In this document: positions 44,797 to 52,366 of the stretch, one piece after another
Layout of the letters: each line of letters opens with the position of its first letter
How positions within the stretch are numbered: position 1 is the stretch's first letter
From: a virus
Direction: 5' to 3' (one strand)
Virus record (IMG/VR): IMGVR_UViG_3300030101_003309
Span: 10,318-65,897 of that record
DNA length: 55,580 bases
Position numbers and translations under genes: made by a program
Notes under the pieces: model-generated
The model's database searches: none
Told to the model about the DNA's origin: nothing
The model's input: only the letters and a program-made list of their open reading frames with translations

Positions 44797-46080
44797 ATGT
44801 CTTTAAACGATAAAATAAGAGAATATTTATTACAAAATCCTAATTTCTTACGCAGCAAATATGCAGATACAGCAAAAAAATTTGGAACTAATTATGAACA
44901 AATTAGAACTATAGCAAGAGCACTTAGAAGAAAAAATCCAGACACAGAACCAAAAGAAAAAGAAGTAATTAATTTTCAAGAAACCAAATCTAGTGCTGTG
45001 CTTACTGCAGAAAATTGCACAAGAGTTAAATCACTAGAAGATTTATTAGCAGCATGTGAGGTGGATTTGGATTTGTGGGATGTTGAAAAATATGATATAG
45101 GTACTTATGAGGTAACTGGTTTTGATAATGATCGTAACCCTGTTACTGTTACTATGTATAGAACAAAAGCGTGGTTAAAAAAAATAAAACAAGATTTAAA
45201 TATAAAAAAAATAAAACAAGAACTTATTGAAGACTTACGTAATATATCGCCAATAGTTTCAAAAAAAGATAGAAAAAGACCAAATGATAGAAAAGATTTA
45301 CATTTATTAGAAATATCTGCATTTGATTTACATTTAGGTAAAATAGGAATAAAAGGAGATGAGTATAGTTTAAAAATAGCTGAAAAACGTCTTTTAAACG
45401 CCGTAGAGCACCTTTTGTATAGGGCTAAAGGGTTTTACATAGATAAGATACTTTTTATCGTAGGACAAGATTTATTGAATTCTGATGGTGATTGGCCAAT
45501 ACCATCTACTACAAAAGGAACGCCACAGTTTAACAGTGATTACCATATAGATATGTATAGATCAGCTAGAAAGCTAATGATAAAGGCTATAGATATATTA
45601 AGTGAAGTTGCTGATGTTCATGTTATGGTAATACCAGGTAATCACGACAGAGAATCTGTAATGCATTTAGGAGATACATTAGAGTTGTATTATGATAATA
45701 ATGAAAATGTAAAAGTGGACAATGGAGATTGCTTAATGAAAGCTTTACCATACGGTAATAATCTTATTATATCAGATCATGGTGACGGTCCAAAAACAAA
45801 TGACCTGCCAGGTATTATAGCTCAAAGATTTAAGAATCTATGGAGCAATACAGTATATGTTGAAGTACATAGAGGCCATTATCATACCAATAAAGCTATG
45901 AAATTACAAGCAATAGAAGAATTGAACGGTATAACTGTTAGAAATTTATCTTCTATGTCTGCCACAGATTATTGGCATGATAGTAAGGGTTTTATAGGTA
46001 ATATTAAAAAAGCACAAGCTTTTATATATAGTAGACAAAATGGTTTACAAGGTATATTAAACTACAACGTTAGCATTTAA
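44797..46080 (+). CDS. Calcineurin-like phosphoesterase with N-terminal HTH
   Basis: A 427-residue protein. The first ~60 residues look like a helix-turn-helix (YADTAKKFGTNYEQIRTIAR). Metallophosphoesterase motifs follow in order: DLH (177-179), GQDLLNSDG (223-231, in place of GDxxD/N), GNHD (281-284), HGD (328-330) and GHYH (360-363). These residues bind two metal ions and hydrolyse phosphoesters; the substrate is unknown, though nucleic acids or cyclic nucleotides fit the DNA-binding-type N-terminus. It is the last + strand gene before the convergent junction. The Gln at the GD position is a departure from the consensus that could alter activity. Confidence 0.8.
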   Translation: MSLNDKIREYLLQNPNFLRSKYADTAKKFGTNYEQIRTIARALRRKNPDTEPKEKEVINFQETKSSAVLTAENCTRVKSLEDLLAACEVDLDLWDVEKYDIGTYEVTGFDNDRNPVTVTMYRTKAWLKKIKQDLNIKKIKQELIEDLRNISPIVSKKDRKRPNDRKDLHLLEISAFDLHLGKIGIKGDEYSLKIAEKRLLNAVEHLLYRAKGFYIDKILFIVGQDLLNSDGDWPIPSTTKGTPQFNSDYHIDMYRSARKLMIKAIDILSEVADVHVMVIPGNHDRESVMHLGDTLELYYDNNENVKVDNGDCLMKALPYGNNLIISDHGDGPKTNDLPGIIAQRFKNLWSNTVYVEVHRGHYHTNKAMKLQAIEELNGITVRNLSSMSATDYWHDSKGFIGNIKKAQAFIYSRQNGLQGILNYNVSI

Positions 46081-46122
46081 TTTTTATTTTACTCATACCA
46101 AACTTTATATACTTTTACACCG

Positions 46123-46344
46123 TTATAAGTGATACATGCGAGTTCTTTTCTTTTTATTTTTTGTGTCACTATCTGACTTGGGTCCATGTATTTCGGATTT
46201 TTGCTGTTTAGTTTTCTTTTTTTCGGCATAATTATTCAAATTATTAATTAATGATTTATTTTGATCTGTTTTTACAAAATCATACACATACGCTATAATT
46301 ATAAATAACGTAAATAAAAGTATAAAATAAGCTACGTATTGCAT
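46123..46344 (-). CDS. Small single-pass membrane protein
   Basis: A 73-residue protein with an N-terminal membrane segment (VAYFILLFTLFIIIAYVYDF) and a Lys-rich soluble tail (KKKTKQQKSEIHGPK). It is the last gene of the left-reading operon, overlapping its upstream neighbour by 13 bp. Location in the inner membrane with tail inside is likely. Function unknown. Confidence 0.55.
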   Translation of the reverse strand: MQYVAYFILLFTLFIIIAYVYDFVKTDQNKSLINNLNNYAEKKKTKQQKSEIHGPKSDSDTKNKKKRTRMYHL

Positions 46345-46610
46345 TTTTCTAATTTTTCTAGTTCAAATTGTAAATGTGCTATTGCTTTTTTTATACAATC
46401 AACTGGAGATGTATGTTTGCGGTTAGCACGTAAAAGATAAGTCACTGCAGTCCCGCAGTTGTAAGAAAGATCAAAATCTTCTACAACTTTACGGGCTTCA
46501 TATTTATGTATTTTTCCTATATAATAAGAAGGTATTCTTTTGTCTACAGTTGTATCAGCAATATAGCCGTTTCTACCTACCTCCCAATAGTATTTATTGT
46601 GTTCTGTCAT
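46332..46610 (-). CDS. DUF3310 protein
   Basis: A 92-residue protein with the DUF3310 pattern: EARKVVEDFDLSYNCGTAVT, YLLRANRK, then PVDCIKKAIAHLQFELEKLE (compare the family's F-x-GNaiKYllRagkK...dl-KA). The family is common in phage replication/nucleotide regions and is related to one part of a bipartite nucleotide kinase; the direct role here is unknown. It starts one base into the stop of the upstream gene. Confidence 0.65.
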   Translation of the reverse strand: MTEHNKYYWEVGRNGYIADTTVDKRIPSYYIGKIHKYEARKVVEDFDLSYNCGTAVTYLLRANRKHTSPVDCIKKAIAHLQFELEKLEKCNT

Positions 46611-47002
46611 TAGTCTAGTTTAGTTTTAAAGTGATCTATAATTTTATTCATTTGTCTTTTATAAAACAATTCAAAATCTACATATTCCATTTGCCCTGTA
46701 TCTCCATTTATAGATTTTGGTTGTGTTTTTTCCCATAGTTTATACAATACACCACGCATTCTTTGACTAGGTGTTTTTTCATTAAACTCATTAGTTGCTG
46801 TAGCTTTTTCTACAGCATCAATTTGATCTTGATTAATGTTATTTGTAGATATTAATACATATCCTGGTTTTTTGATTAAACTAAAAAGGTTAACCATAGT
46901 TTCGTGTGCTAACTCAGGAGTACCTACGAATATACGTAGGCTCCCGTCAGCTAAGGTGCTAACTTTATCTATACCACCTTCAAATACAACTGAATGTTTC
47001 AT
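46610..47002 (-). CDS. Unknown protein in recombination operon
   Basis: A 130-residue protein starting MKHSVVFEGGIDKVSTLADG, with a conserved-looking helical part (SQRMRGVLYKLWEKTQPK; FELFYKRQMNKIIDHFK). Its ATG overlaps the exonuclease stop (ATGA), so the two are coupled. Similar proteins accompany recombination exonucleases in phages, but I assign no function. Confidence 0.6.
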   Translation of the reverse strand: MKHSVVFEGGIDKVSTLADGSLRIFVGTPELAHETMVNLFSLIKKPGYVLISTNNINQDQIDAVEKATATNEFNEKTPSQRMRGVLYKLWEKTQPKSINGDTGQMEYVDFELFYKRQMNKIIDHFKTKLD

Positions 47003-47808
47003 AATATATCTTCTGTCATTATGTGAATAGTTCGTTTTGATTTTTTGTCCAAGTAATCAAATCCTTGACCTGGCCAATAATTATTATCTAAACAGTATTT
47101 GTATATTTCTAGATCTCTATTGTATAGTTCTCTTCCTCTATCTATTAGATCATCACCTAACTGCACAATACTTATACTATACGGTTTAGTTTTTTCTACC
47201 GCTACTATATAATATTCATCTGCTTTGACAGCATCCATATAAAATGCTGCTTGTTTGTGATAGTTATATCTTTTGATAGCTTTAGCAAAACCATAGTAAG
47301 ATGTATCTTTAGTAGTTTTTAGGTCTACAATAATATTTCTTTCTTTATCAAATACGTCTAGCATACCTTTGCAATTTACATCATATTCTTCATTATGCCA
47401 AACAACTATATGTTCTTTTTCTCCATTAGATAATAGCTGTACAGCATCACTATCTTGAAATAATTTGCTTGTTATCTCCTGTATAGTATCATGATCTTCT
47501 TGTGATAATAAAGTTTTGAACATATGTTTGTTAGTAAATGCTTCAAAATCTTCTTTACCCTGCTTAGTTCTTTTGTCAAATTTAGGCATAACTACATAAT
47601 GTTTGCTGTATTCTTCAGGCTGTAAAACTTGCATATGTAAAGCAGATCCAAATTTCATAGCTGCAGAAGCAGGCTGTGGATTTTGTATCATGTGTTTAAA
47701 ATATTCAGGCGATTTACCTGTTAAATTATTCAGCATACTATTTGTTACATGCTCTGTATCAATATAATAGCTGTCGTGATCAATATTGTGATTATTAATT
47801 AATTTCAT
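46999..47808 (-). CDS. RecE/PD-(D/E)XK exonuclease
   Basis: A 269-residue nuclease. The N-terminal part (MLNNLTGKSPEYFKHMI; MKFGSALHMQVLQPEEY) matches the RecE/DUF3799 exonuclease VIII-like family. The catalytic core reads GMLDVF...IIVDLKTTKD (Asp, then DxK) and YHKQAAFYMDAV, giving the Q-x3-Y motif of the RecB/Cas4/RecE group. It degrades double-stranded ends to leave single strands for annealing by the Rad52-type protein at 50150. A structured intergenic region precedes it and may tune its expression. ATGA coupling links it to the downstream gene. Confidence 0.8.
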   Translation of the reverse strand: MKLINNHNIDHDSYYIDTEHVTNSMLNNLTGKSPEYFKHMIQNPQPASAAMKFGSALHMQVLQPEEYSKHYVVMPKFDKRTKQGKEDFEAFTNKHMFKTLLSQEDHDTIQEITSKLFQDSDAVQLLSNGEKEHIVVWHNEEYDVNCKGMLDVFDKERNIIVDLKTTKDTSYYGFAKAIKRYNYHKQAAFYMDAVKADEYYIVAVEKTKPYSISIVQLGDDLIDRGRELYNRDLEIYKYCLDNNYWPGQGFDYLDKKSKRTIHIMTEDIL

Positions 47809-47833
47809 ATATTTTATTTTAAAGACATCAAGA

Positions 47834-47909
47834 CCCTACCGAAGTAGGGCCCTAATGAATCAAAACAAAAACCATGTGAACATGGATAAGAAAGCAGTAC
47901 AAAAGTACT
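47834..47909 (-). terminator. Three consecutive tetraloop hairpins, one a terminator
   Basis: Reading the - strand: AGTAC-TTTT-GTACT (47909-47896), CCATG-TTCA-CATGG (47885-47872) followed by TTTTTGTTTT, and CCCTAC-TTCG-GTAGGG (47849-47834). The middle one with its U-run fits an intrinsic terminator after the 47928 gene. The third has the extra-stable C(UUCG)G loop and stands 26 bp before the exonuclease ATG. Confidence 0.6.
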
Positions 47910-47927
47910 AAATATATTCTTTGCTCC

Positions 47928-48266
47928 CTATTCTTTCTCTTTTTTGTTTTGAACTTTCTGTTTTTCTTTTAATCTTTCTTGTATATCTTTCTCTAGACGA
48001 TCATCTATCTCTTGCATTCTTTTTAGAATTTTATCTGATTCTGGTATTTGCTCACAATATTCATTCAAACTTTTTCTGAAACTTTCTACTTCGTTTTTGG
48101 AAAATTTGCCTGATGAAGTATAATCTTTATGTACCCATGTTAATAAAGCTACTTCATGTGATTTTAATGCTTCTGACATAGATTTTAGTGTTTCATTGAT
48201 TTGTTTTTCTACTTTATAGGTTTTACCCATAACTTTAATTTCAATTTTTTCAGTTTTTGTTGTCAT
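47928..48266 (-). CDS. Unknown charged helical protein
   Basis: A 112-residue protein starting MTTKTEKIEIKVMGKTYKVE, then helical with a strongly charged coiled-coil end (DDRLEKDIQERLKEKQKVQN). It overlaps the DnaA-like gene by 17 bp upstream and ends before the triple hairpin. No domain recognised; a replication accessory role is possible by context. Confidence 0.55.
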   Translation of the reverse strand: MTTKTEKIEIKVMGKTYKVEKQINETLKSMSEALKSHEVALLTWVHKDYTSSGKFSKNEVESFRKSLNEYCEQIPESDKILKRMQEIDDRLEKDIQERLKEKQKVQNKKEKE

Positions 48267-48693
48267 TTAATTCTTTTTTTAATTGTTTTATTTTTGATTT
48301 AAGTTTATCATTATTATCTAGTAGTATGTCTACAAGTTGTTTATTTCTTTCAATATCTGATAGTATTGGAGATTTGTAATATTCTGCTAAATTTTCTTTA
48401 TGTTCAATTAAACACTCTTCTGCTACATCATAATATCTTCTTATGTATGGGTATATTTTTAGAAAATTTTCTATTGTTTTTACAGCATGCATTACAGTAG
48501 CGTGGTTTTTATCAAAAGCTTGAGCTATTTTGTGTAAAGTCATACCAAGTGATCTACGCAAAGTATACATTAACACCATTCTTTTTTCTACTAAATCTCT
48601 TTTGCGTGATTGTCCACATAATTCTTCAACAGATATATCTACCTCTGCAGCATAGTCTGTAAAATAATCTATTAGGCTTTGATTATCTGTCAT
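48250..48693 (-). CDS. Stand-alone DnaA domain IV-like protein
   Basis: A 147-residue protein whose residues ~25-75 (KRMVLMYTLRRSLGMTLHKI, AQAFDKNHATVMHAVKTIEN) match the DNA-binding domain IV of the bacterial initiator DnaA (compare IGxxFGGRDHTTVLHAxxKI). The AAA+ ATPase part is absent. The C-terminal half is helical (NKQLVDILLDNNDKLKSKIK). It could bind DnaA-box-like sites at the phage origin or act as a regulator. The ATG overlaps the resolvase stop (ATGA). Confidence 0.75.
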   Translation of the reverse strand: MTDNQSLIDYFTDYAAEVDISVEELCGQSRKRDLVEKRMVLMYTLRRSLGMTLHKIAQAFDKNHATVMHAVKTIENFLKIYPYIRRYYDVAEECLIEHKENLAEYYKSPILSDIERNKQLVDILLDNNDKLKSKIKQLKKELNDNKN

Positions 48694-49055
48694 ATCACTT
48701 CTATTTTAACACCAGCATTATTTTTATCTACAGAATATATGCCAAAGCTAGGTATTATATTTTCACAGTTATCATTTTCTACGTAGCCATAATGTTCCAT
48801 AAGATCCTGTATAGTTTGACAAGGGTTTATATAATCAAATTTACGTTTAGTATCTCTAATAAATGTAAATTTTATATTATAAGGTTTTTGTTTGTTTTGT
48901 ATCAATTGTAAAAATTTTTTTTTGTTTTTCATCCAGTCTGCTTTTGTTTCTTTTATGTAATTTCTAACTGTTTTAGAATGTACTAAATACTTGCCTGTCC
49001 ATTGTTTACTATTTTTGCTAGACGGCACATTCTTTGGTATAAAAATTGCACACAT
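48690..49055 (-). CDS. RusA-like Holliday junction resolvase
   Basis: Start taken at the ATG at 49055 (121 residues), 4 bp after a TATATTTG box; the frame is open further upstream but with no better start. Pattern: FIPKNVPSSKNSKQWTGK, VRNYIKETKADWMKNKK, then FDYINPCQTIQDLMEHYGYV and DNCENIIPSF. This is the RusA layout (substrate-binding Asn/Lys segment, then D-x2-NPxQ-x2-DLM acidic centre). RusA-type enzymes cut four-way DNA junctions before packaging. It is coupled to the DnaA-like gene. Confidence 0.7.
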   Translation of the reverse strand: MCAIFIPKNVPSSKNSKQWTGKYLVHSKTVRNYIKETKADWMKNKKKFLQLIQNKQKPYNIKFTFIRDTKRKFDYINPCQTIQDLMEHYGYVENDNCENIIPSFGIYSVDKNNAGVKIEVI

Positions 49056-49059
49056 TTGA

Positions 49060-49067
49060 CAAATATA
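49060..49067 (-). promoter_or_regulatory. TATATTTG box 4 bp before an ATG
   Basis: On the - strand TATATTTG occupies 49067-49060, followed by TCAA and the resolvase ATG (49055-49053). The 4-bp spacing equals that at 5082-5094 and predicts a leaderless transcript. Confidence 0.5.
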
Positions 49068-49142
49068 GTAAAAAAAATAAAGAGTTGCACCCATGATGTT
49101 CTTACGACTAGAATAGAGGAATTTGGCGCATTTAAGTCTTAA

Positions 49143-49161
49143 AAAACTAACTAGTAGTTTT
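49143..49161 (-). terminator. Hairpin with U-run
   Basis: On the - strand AAAACTA-CTAGT-TAGTTTT followed by TTTAAG: a 7-bp stem with 5-base loop in the gap between the SSB-like gene and the resolvase. It would end or attenuate the upstream transcript before the promoter box at 49067. Confidence 0.45.
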
Positions 49162-49204
49162 ACCTGATACTCTAGGGATTTGTTATCTCTTTATTTTATT
49201 TTAT

Positions 49205-49777
49205 TTAGAACGGCATATCATCATCAGCATCTTGTGCTACTGCTTTCGCTCTGCCCCATGATGCATGTTTAACATTAAACTCAGCCATTTCTTCTTCAGT
49301 CAAAGTCTTGTTCATATCATTATTATATGTACATTTACCTCCAACTTTAGAAGACCATCTGTATTTAACAGCTGTCCTTATAACAGGCTCTTCTGTTTCT
49401 TTATTAATACCTATATATTCTTCTGATATAAAAGCTATCATTAAATCTTGATGTATAGCTTCGTTCATAGCAGTGCTATCATCACTAAAGTCTTTTACAC
49501 CTGCATTAATAAGAAAGTCTTTAATTTGTTTAGTTTTCCATTCTTTAGTAGATGGTTTGTCAGATTCTTTTACAACCCAAAACCTACATCTACCTACTTT
49601 GCCATTTGTACTTTTTACAGTATACTGTATAAATGGAGAGCCATTATAATTTTCAAGATTATCGGATGATGTAAGTCCTGTGATTTTGCAATGATGAGCT
49701 CCAGGTTCAATATATTCTACTTTTTCACCTTGTGTTCTTGTAGTAGTTGTTGTGTTTAAATTAAAAGGTAATGCCAT
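49205..49777 (-). CDS. Single-stranded DNA-binding-like protein
   Basis: A 190-residue protein with an OB-like beta body (GAHHCKITGLTSSDN; GRCRFWVVKESDKP; VIRTAVKYRWSSKVGG) and the acidic tip AQDADDDMPF, matching the DDDIPF tail that SSB proteins use to recruit partners. Size fits phage SSBs. It stands between annealing and resolvase genes, which supports a role in protecting single strands during replication and recombination. The start at 49777 gives MALPFNLNT; the next upstream gene ends 2 bp before. Confidence 0.7.
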   Translation of the reverse strand: MALPFNLNTTTTTRTQGEKVEYIEPGAHHCKITGLTSSDNLENYNGSPFIQYTVKSTNGKVGRCRFWVVKESDKPSTKEWKTKQIKDFLINAGVKDFSDDSTAMNEAIHQDLMIAFISEEYIGINKETEEPVIRTAVKYRWSSKVGGKCTYNNDMNKTLTEEEMAEFNVKHASWGRAKAVAQDADDDMPF

Positions 49778-49779
49778 AT

Positions 49780-49983
49780 TTATTTATTAATTAGTTCTTG
49801 TACTTTGTTTAACTTTTTTTTGATTTCAATATACTCTAATTTATAATACTGATTATTTTGTCTTAATCTTGAATTTTCTTTTTTAAGATCATGTAAATCA
49901 TTAATTAACTCATCTCTTGAATGTTCTATAGGTGTGTTAATACTGTTTTTTGGTAATGCTGGTGCATATTCTTGTTTTTCCAT
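49780..49983 (-). CDS. Small coiled-coil protein
   Basis: A 67-residue protein, disordered at the N-terminus (MEKQEYAPALPKNSINTP) and a coiled coil from residue ~24 (RDELINDLHDLKKENSRLRQ; IEIKKKLNKVQEL). It lies 3 bp from the next upstream gene and 2 bp before the SSB-like gene. Function unknown. Confidence 0.55.
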   Translation of the reverse strand: MEKQEYAPALPKNSINTPIEHSRDELINDLHDLKKENSRLRQNNQYYKLEYIEIKKKLNKVQELINK

Positions 49984-49986
49984 TAT

Positions 49987-50160
49987 TTATTGTTTTTGAT
50001 TTTTATTTATTTTTAATTCTTCATACAGATCATATCCATAAGATTCTTGGTGTTCATCGTCTTCATTAAATCTGTCATAAACAACACCTTCTATGTCAAA
50101 CTTGATTTGTATGTAATCTCCACTAGGTAAATATATATATCTATATTTTTTATTTTCCAT
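49987..50160 (-). CDS. 57-residue unknown protein
   Basis: ATG at 50160-50158, stop at 49989-49987. It overlaps the annealing-protein stop by 11 bp and ends 3 bp before the next gene. The product (MENKKYRYIYLPSGDYIQIK..., acidic DRFNEDDEHQESYGYDLYEE) is a short acidic protein with a beta start. Operon packing supports it; function unknown. Confidence 0.6.
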   Translation of the reverse strand: MENKKYRYIYLPSGDYIQIKFDIEGVVYDRFNEDDEHQESYGYDLYEELKINKNQKQ

Positions 50161-50632
50161 TTTTGATTTTCCAGTTAATATATTTAGTTAATGTATCTCC
50201 ATCAAAGATAATCTTATCTTTTTCAGGAGCATATGGATAGTCCTTCCCTTTCCATTGTTTAGTTTGTAGCGTTTGTATTGGTAATCTGTATAAAAATCTA
50301 CCTATACCCCACTCTACACATGCACGTTTAAATGCATCTGATACGTGACCTTTGTCTTTTTCTACTTTAGTTTCTGATCCTGTGTCTGATTTCCACACCC
50401 ATTTACCATATTCTTCAGCACCAGTTTCTGGACAATATATACCTACTTTACAAAACAATAATCCGCTTGCTTCGTAAAATATACTTTGCCAGTTTTCTGG
50501 ACCACATACTTCGTCTAATATATCCATGCAGTCTCTAGCGTCTATATACGCTACACAGGTAGTTTTTCCGTATTTAGTGGACTGTACACGCCACTTATAC
50601 GGTAGTTCTTTCTTTAGATCGTTTAAATTCAT
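50150..50632 (-). CDS. Rad52-type single-strand annealing protein
   Basis: A 160-residue protein with the Rad52/22 family pattern: AYIDARDCMDILDEVCGPEN (near residues 28-47), YEASGLLFCKVGIY, and the hallmark KGHVSDAFKRACVEWGIGRF followed by LYRLP. These proteins form rings that anneal complementary single strands. With the RecE-type exonuclease at 46999 it forms a two-part recombination system. It overlaps the upstream HU-like gene by 38 bp, so a downstream start is conceivable, but no later Met fits the family. Confidence 0.85.
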   Translation of the reverse strand: MNLNDLKKELPYKWRVQSTKYGKTTCVAYIDARDCMDILDEVCGPENWQSIFYEASGLLFCKVGIYCPETGAEEYGKWVWKSDTGSETKVEKDKGHVSDAFKRACVEWGIGRFLYRLPIQTLQTKQWKGKDYPYAPEKDKIIFDGDTLTKYINWKIKNGK

Positions 50633-50864
50633 TTTTGTTTTCTTTACTTTGTTTTTTCATTTTTCTAATAGCTGCAGCTGCAACTACAAATTTTACAAAA
50701 CGTCTTATCATAACGTTCTTACCTTTTAGTAATAGGGTAATACCTATTTCTTTAAATGTAAGTATAAGAACCTCTTTGACAAGTTTTTTGTTAATGCCTA
50801 GATCGTAAGCAATCTCATTAATTATGGATAAAAACTTAGATTTTTGCTTATCTTTCTTATTCAT
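50595..50864 (-). CDS. HU/IHF-like DNA-binding candidate
   Basis: An 89-residue basic protein. SIINEIAYDLGINKKLVKEV, LILTFKEIG, then LLLKGKNVMIRRFVKFVVAA follows the HU/IHF layout of two helices, then G-x-V-x-(L/I)-x-x-F-x-x-F, though the arm sequence is short and not canonical. A Lys-rich tail follows. It may compact or bend DNA at replication. ATG at 50864 lies 7 bp after a TATATTTG box. Confidence 0.45.
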   Translation of the reverse strand: MNKKDKQKSKFLSIINEIAYDLGINKKLVKEVLILTFKEIGITLLLKGKNVMIRRFVKFVVAAAAIRKMKKQSKENKNEFKRSKERTTV

Positions 50865-50871
50865 TAGAAAG

Positions 50872-50879
50872 CAAATATA
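50872..50879 (-). promoter_or_regulatory. TATATTTG box (candidate promoter)
   Basis: On the - strand TATATTTG at 50879-50872 then CTTTCTA and the ATG of the HU-like gene at 50864. Near-leaderless spacing (7 bp) like other boxes in this genome. Confidence 0.45.
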
Positions 50880-50887
50880 ATATTTTT

Positions 50888-51046
50888 TTATTTATCATAA
50901 AAAATTTGAACAGCTAAATAAAGGGGTACCATAATTAGTGCTGCTACAAACAAACTAAGTATTATACGCCATGTAAAATATATAATTGTGCCAAGAACAA
51001 CAGTTATTATAAGAGGATATTCTTTTATTATTTTCTGTTTATTCAT
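50888..51046 (-). CDS. 52-residue membrane protein
   Basis: ATG at 51046-51044 overlaps the helicase stop (51039) by 8 bp; stop at 50890-50888. The product is almost all hydrophobic: two adjacent membrane segments (LIITVVLGTIIYFTWRIILS; LFVAALIMVPLYLAVQIFY) after a short basic start (MNKQKIIKEYP). Tight overlap supports it. A small early membrane protein could affect the host or exclusion, but that is speculation. Confidence 0.6.
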   Translation of the reverse strand: MNKQKIIKEYPLIITVVLGTIIYFTWRIILSLFVAALIMVPLYLAVQIFYDK

Positions 51047-52322
51047 AATCAATAAATTTTGTTATTGCACTTTTGAATTTTAAAGTAACTTCACCTACAC
51101 CAATGTTTCTACCTTTTGCAAATATTATATTGGCAGTGCCTTTACTTTCTTTGCCGTTATCATTGAATTCTATACCGTAGTATTCTGGACGATAGATAAG
51201 CATTACAACATCTGCTGCTTGTTCTATTTCACCTGATTCTCTAAGATCGGCTAGTGTTGGTTTGCTATTATTACGCATACCCACACCTCTGTTAAGCTGG
51301 CTTAGTGCGATTACAGTAATATTTAATTCTTTTGCTAAATTTTTTAGTGTTCTAGCTACCTTACTAACTTCCTGTTCGCGACTACCTGCTTTGTTTTTTG
51401 AACTTACTAACTGTAAGTAATCAATCATGACTAATTTAACTTTTTTTGTTTTAACATATTCTTTTATTCTATGCACTAAATATGACAATGATGTAAGATT
51501 ACCTTCATCTATATTCAAAGGTATTTTTTCTATTTCTCCTATAGATTTATGTATTCTTTTTAATTCATCATTATTTAATGTGCCATTGGTTATGTATTTA
51601 TTATTTATTTCTGACTCCATAGAAGCCAGTCTTCTTATTAACTGTAAAGCTGACATTTCATAAGAAAATATTACAGTAGGTGTATTTGTATATTTAGCTG
51701 CATTGTATGCTAGAGCTAAAGCAAAACTTGTTTTACCCATAGATGAGGCACCACCTACTATAATAAGATCTGTTTCTTGCCAACCTCCTGTAAACCTATC
51801 AATATCTTTAAATCCTGAAGCTATACCTAACAAACCATCTGTATTCATACGAACTTCTACGTCTTTTAAAAAAACAGTAATTTGTTTACTAATATCTCCA
51901 AGTTGCTCAGGTTGTCCTATTTGCAGTTTTGACATTTCGCTTGTCAGCTTACCTACAATAAGTTCAAGTTCTTCATGATTAGATAATTGATTGTGTACAT
52001 TATGTACAATGCCTGATAAAGTTCTTTTTTGAAAATTTTCAGTTAACACTCCTATACAAGTTAAAGCTTCCATAAATTCAAAAGCTTTATCTGCCATTTG
52101 TGATAATTGAAATACTACGTTTTTTCCTTTTATTAGTTTACCTACAGTTAATAAATCTATAGTTCTGTTGTCATCATGTAGATTTAAAAGAGCATGAAAA
52201 GTTGCTCTATTAAAGTCATCCTCAAATAAATCTACATGTAGTAGTTTGTGAAACTTGTCAATTAATTTTGGTTCAACTATTAATTTACCAAGAAGAGTTT
52301 GTTCTATATCATAGTCGTTCAT
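51039..52322 (-). CDS. Replicative DNA helicase, DnaB type
   Basis: Start taken at ATG 52322 (427 residues, MNDYDIEQTLLGKLIVEPKL); an in-frame extension to 52346 has only a TTG. The N-terminal domain (residues ~1-100) and the RecA-like core match DnaB: GGASSMGKTSFALALA (Walker A), VKLVMIDYLQLVSSKN (Walker B and DYLQL), VIALSQLNRGVGMR (motif H4), and ESGEIEQAADVVMLIYRPE. It unwinds DNA at the fork as a hexamer. No separate loader or primase is visible in the window. A TATATTTG box lies 21 bp upstream of the ATG. Confidence 0.92.
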   Translation of the reverse strand: MNDYDIEQTLLGKLIVEPKLIDKFHKLLHVDLFEDDFNRATFHALLNLHDDNRTIDLLTVGKLIKGKNVVFQLSQMADKAFEFMEALTCIGVLTENFQKRTLSGIVHNVHNQLSNHEELELIVGKLTSEMSKLQIGQPEQLGDISKQITVFLKDVEVRMNTDGLLGIASGFKDIDRFTGGWQETDLIIVGGASSMGKTSFALALAYNAAKYTNTPTVIFSYEMSALQLIRRLASMESEINNKYITNGTLNNDELKRIHKSIGEIEKIPLNIDEGNLTSLSYLVHRIKEYVKTKKVKLVMIDYLQLVSSKNKAGSREQEVSKVARTLKNLAKELNITVIALSQLNRGVGMRNNSKPTLADLRESGEIEQAADVVMLIYRPEYYGIEFNDNGKESKGTANIIFAKGRNIGVGEVTLKFKSAITKFIDYE

Positions 52323-52343
52323 TTTGATTTTTGTTTGAACCAA

Positions 52344-52351
52344 CAAATATA
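52344..52351 (-). promoter_or_regulatory. TATATTTG box upstream of helicase
   Basis: On the - strand TATATTTG at 52351-52344, 21 bp before the helicase ATG (52322). Same class as the other boxes. No -33 TTTG at the expected distance. Confidence 0.45.
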
Positions 52352-52366
52352 TAATTATTTACAAAA

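Noticed and set aside
52322-52346. Longer helicase start giving MLVQTKIK
   Set aside because: It needs a TTG start that overlaps the TATATTTG box; the ATG at 52322 has a normal 21-bp leader and a canonical DnaB N-terminus.
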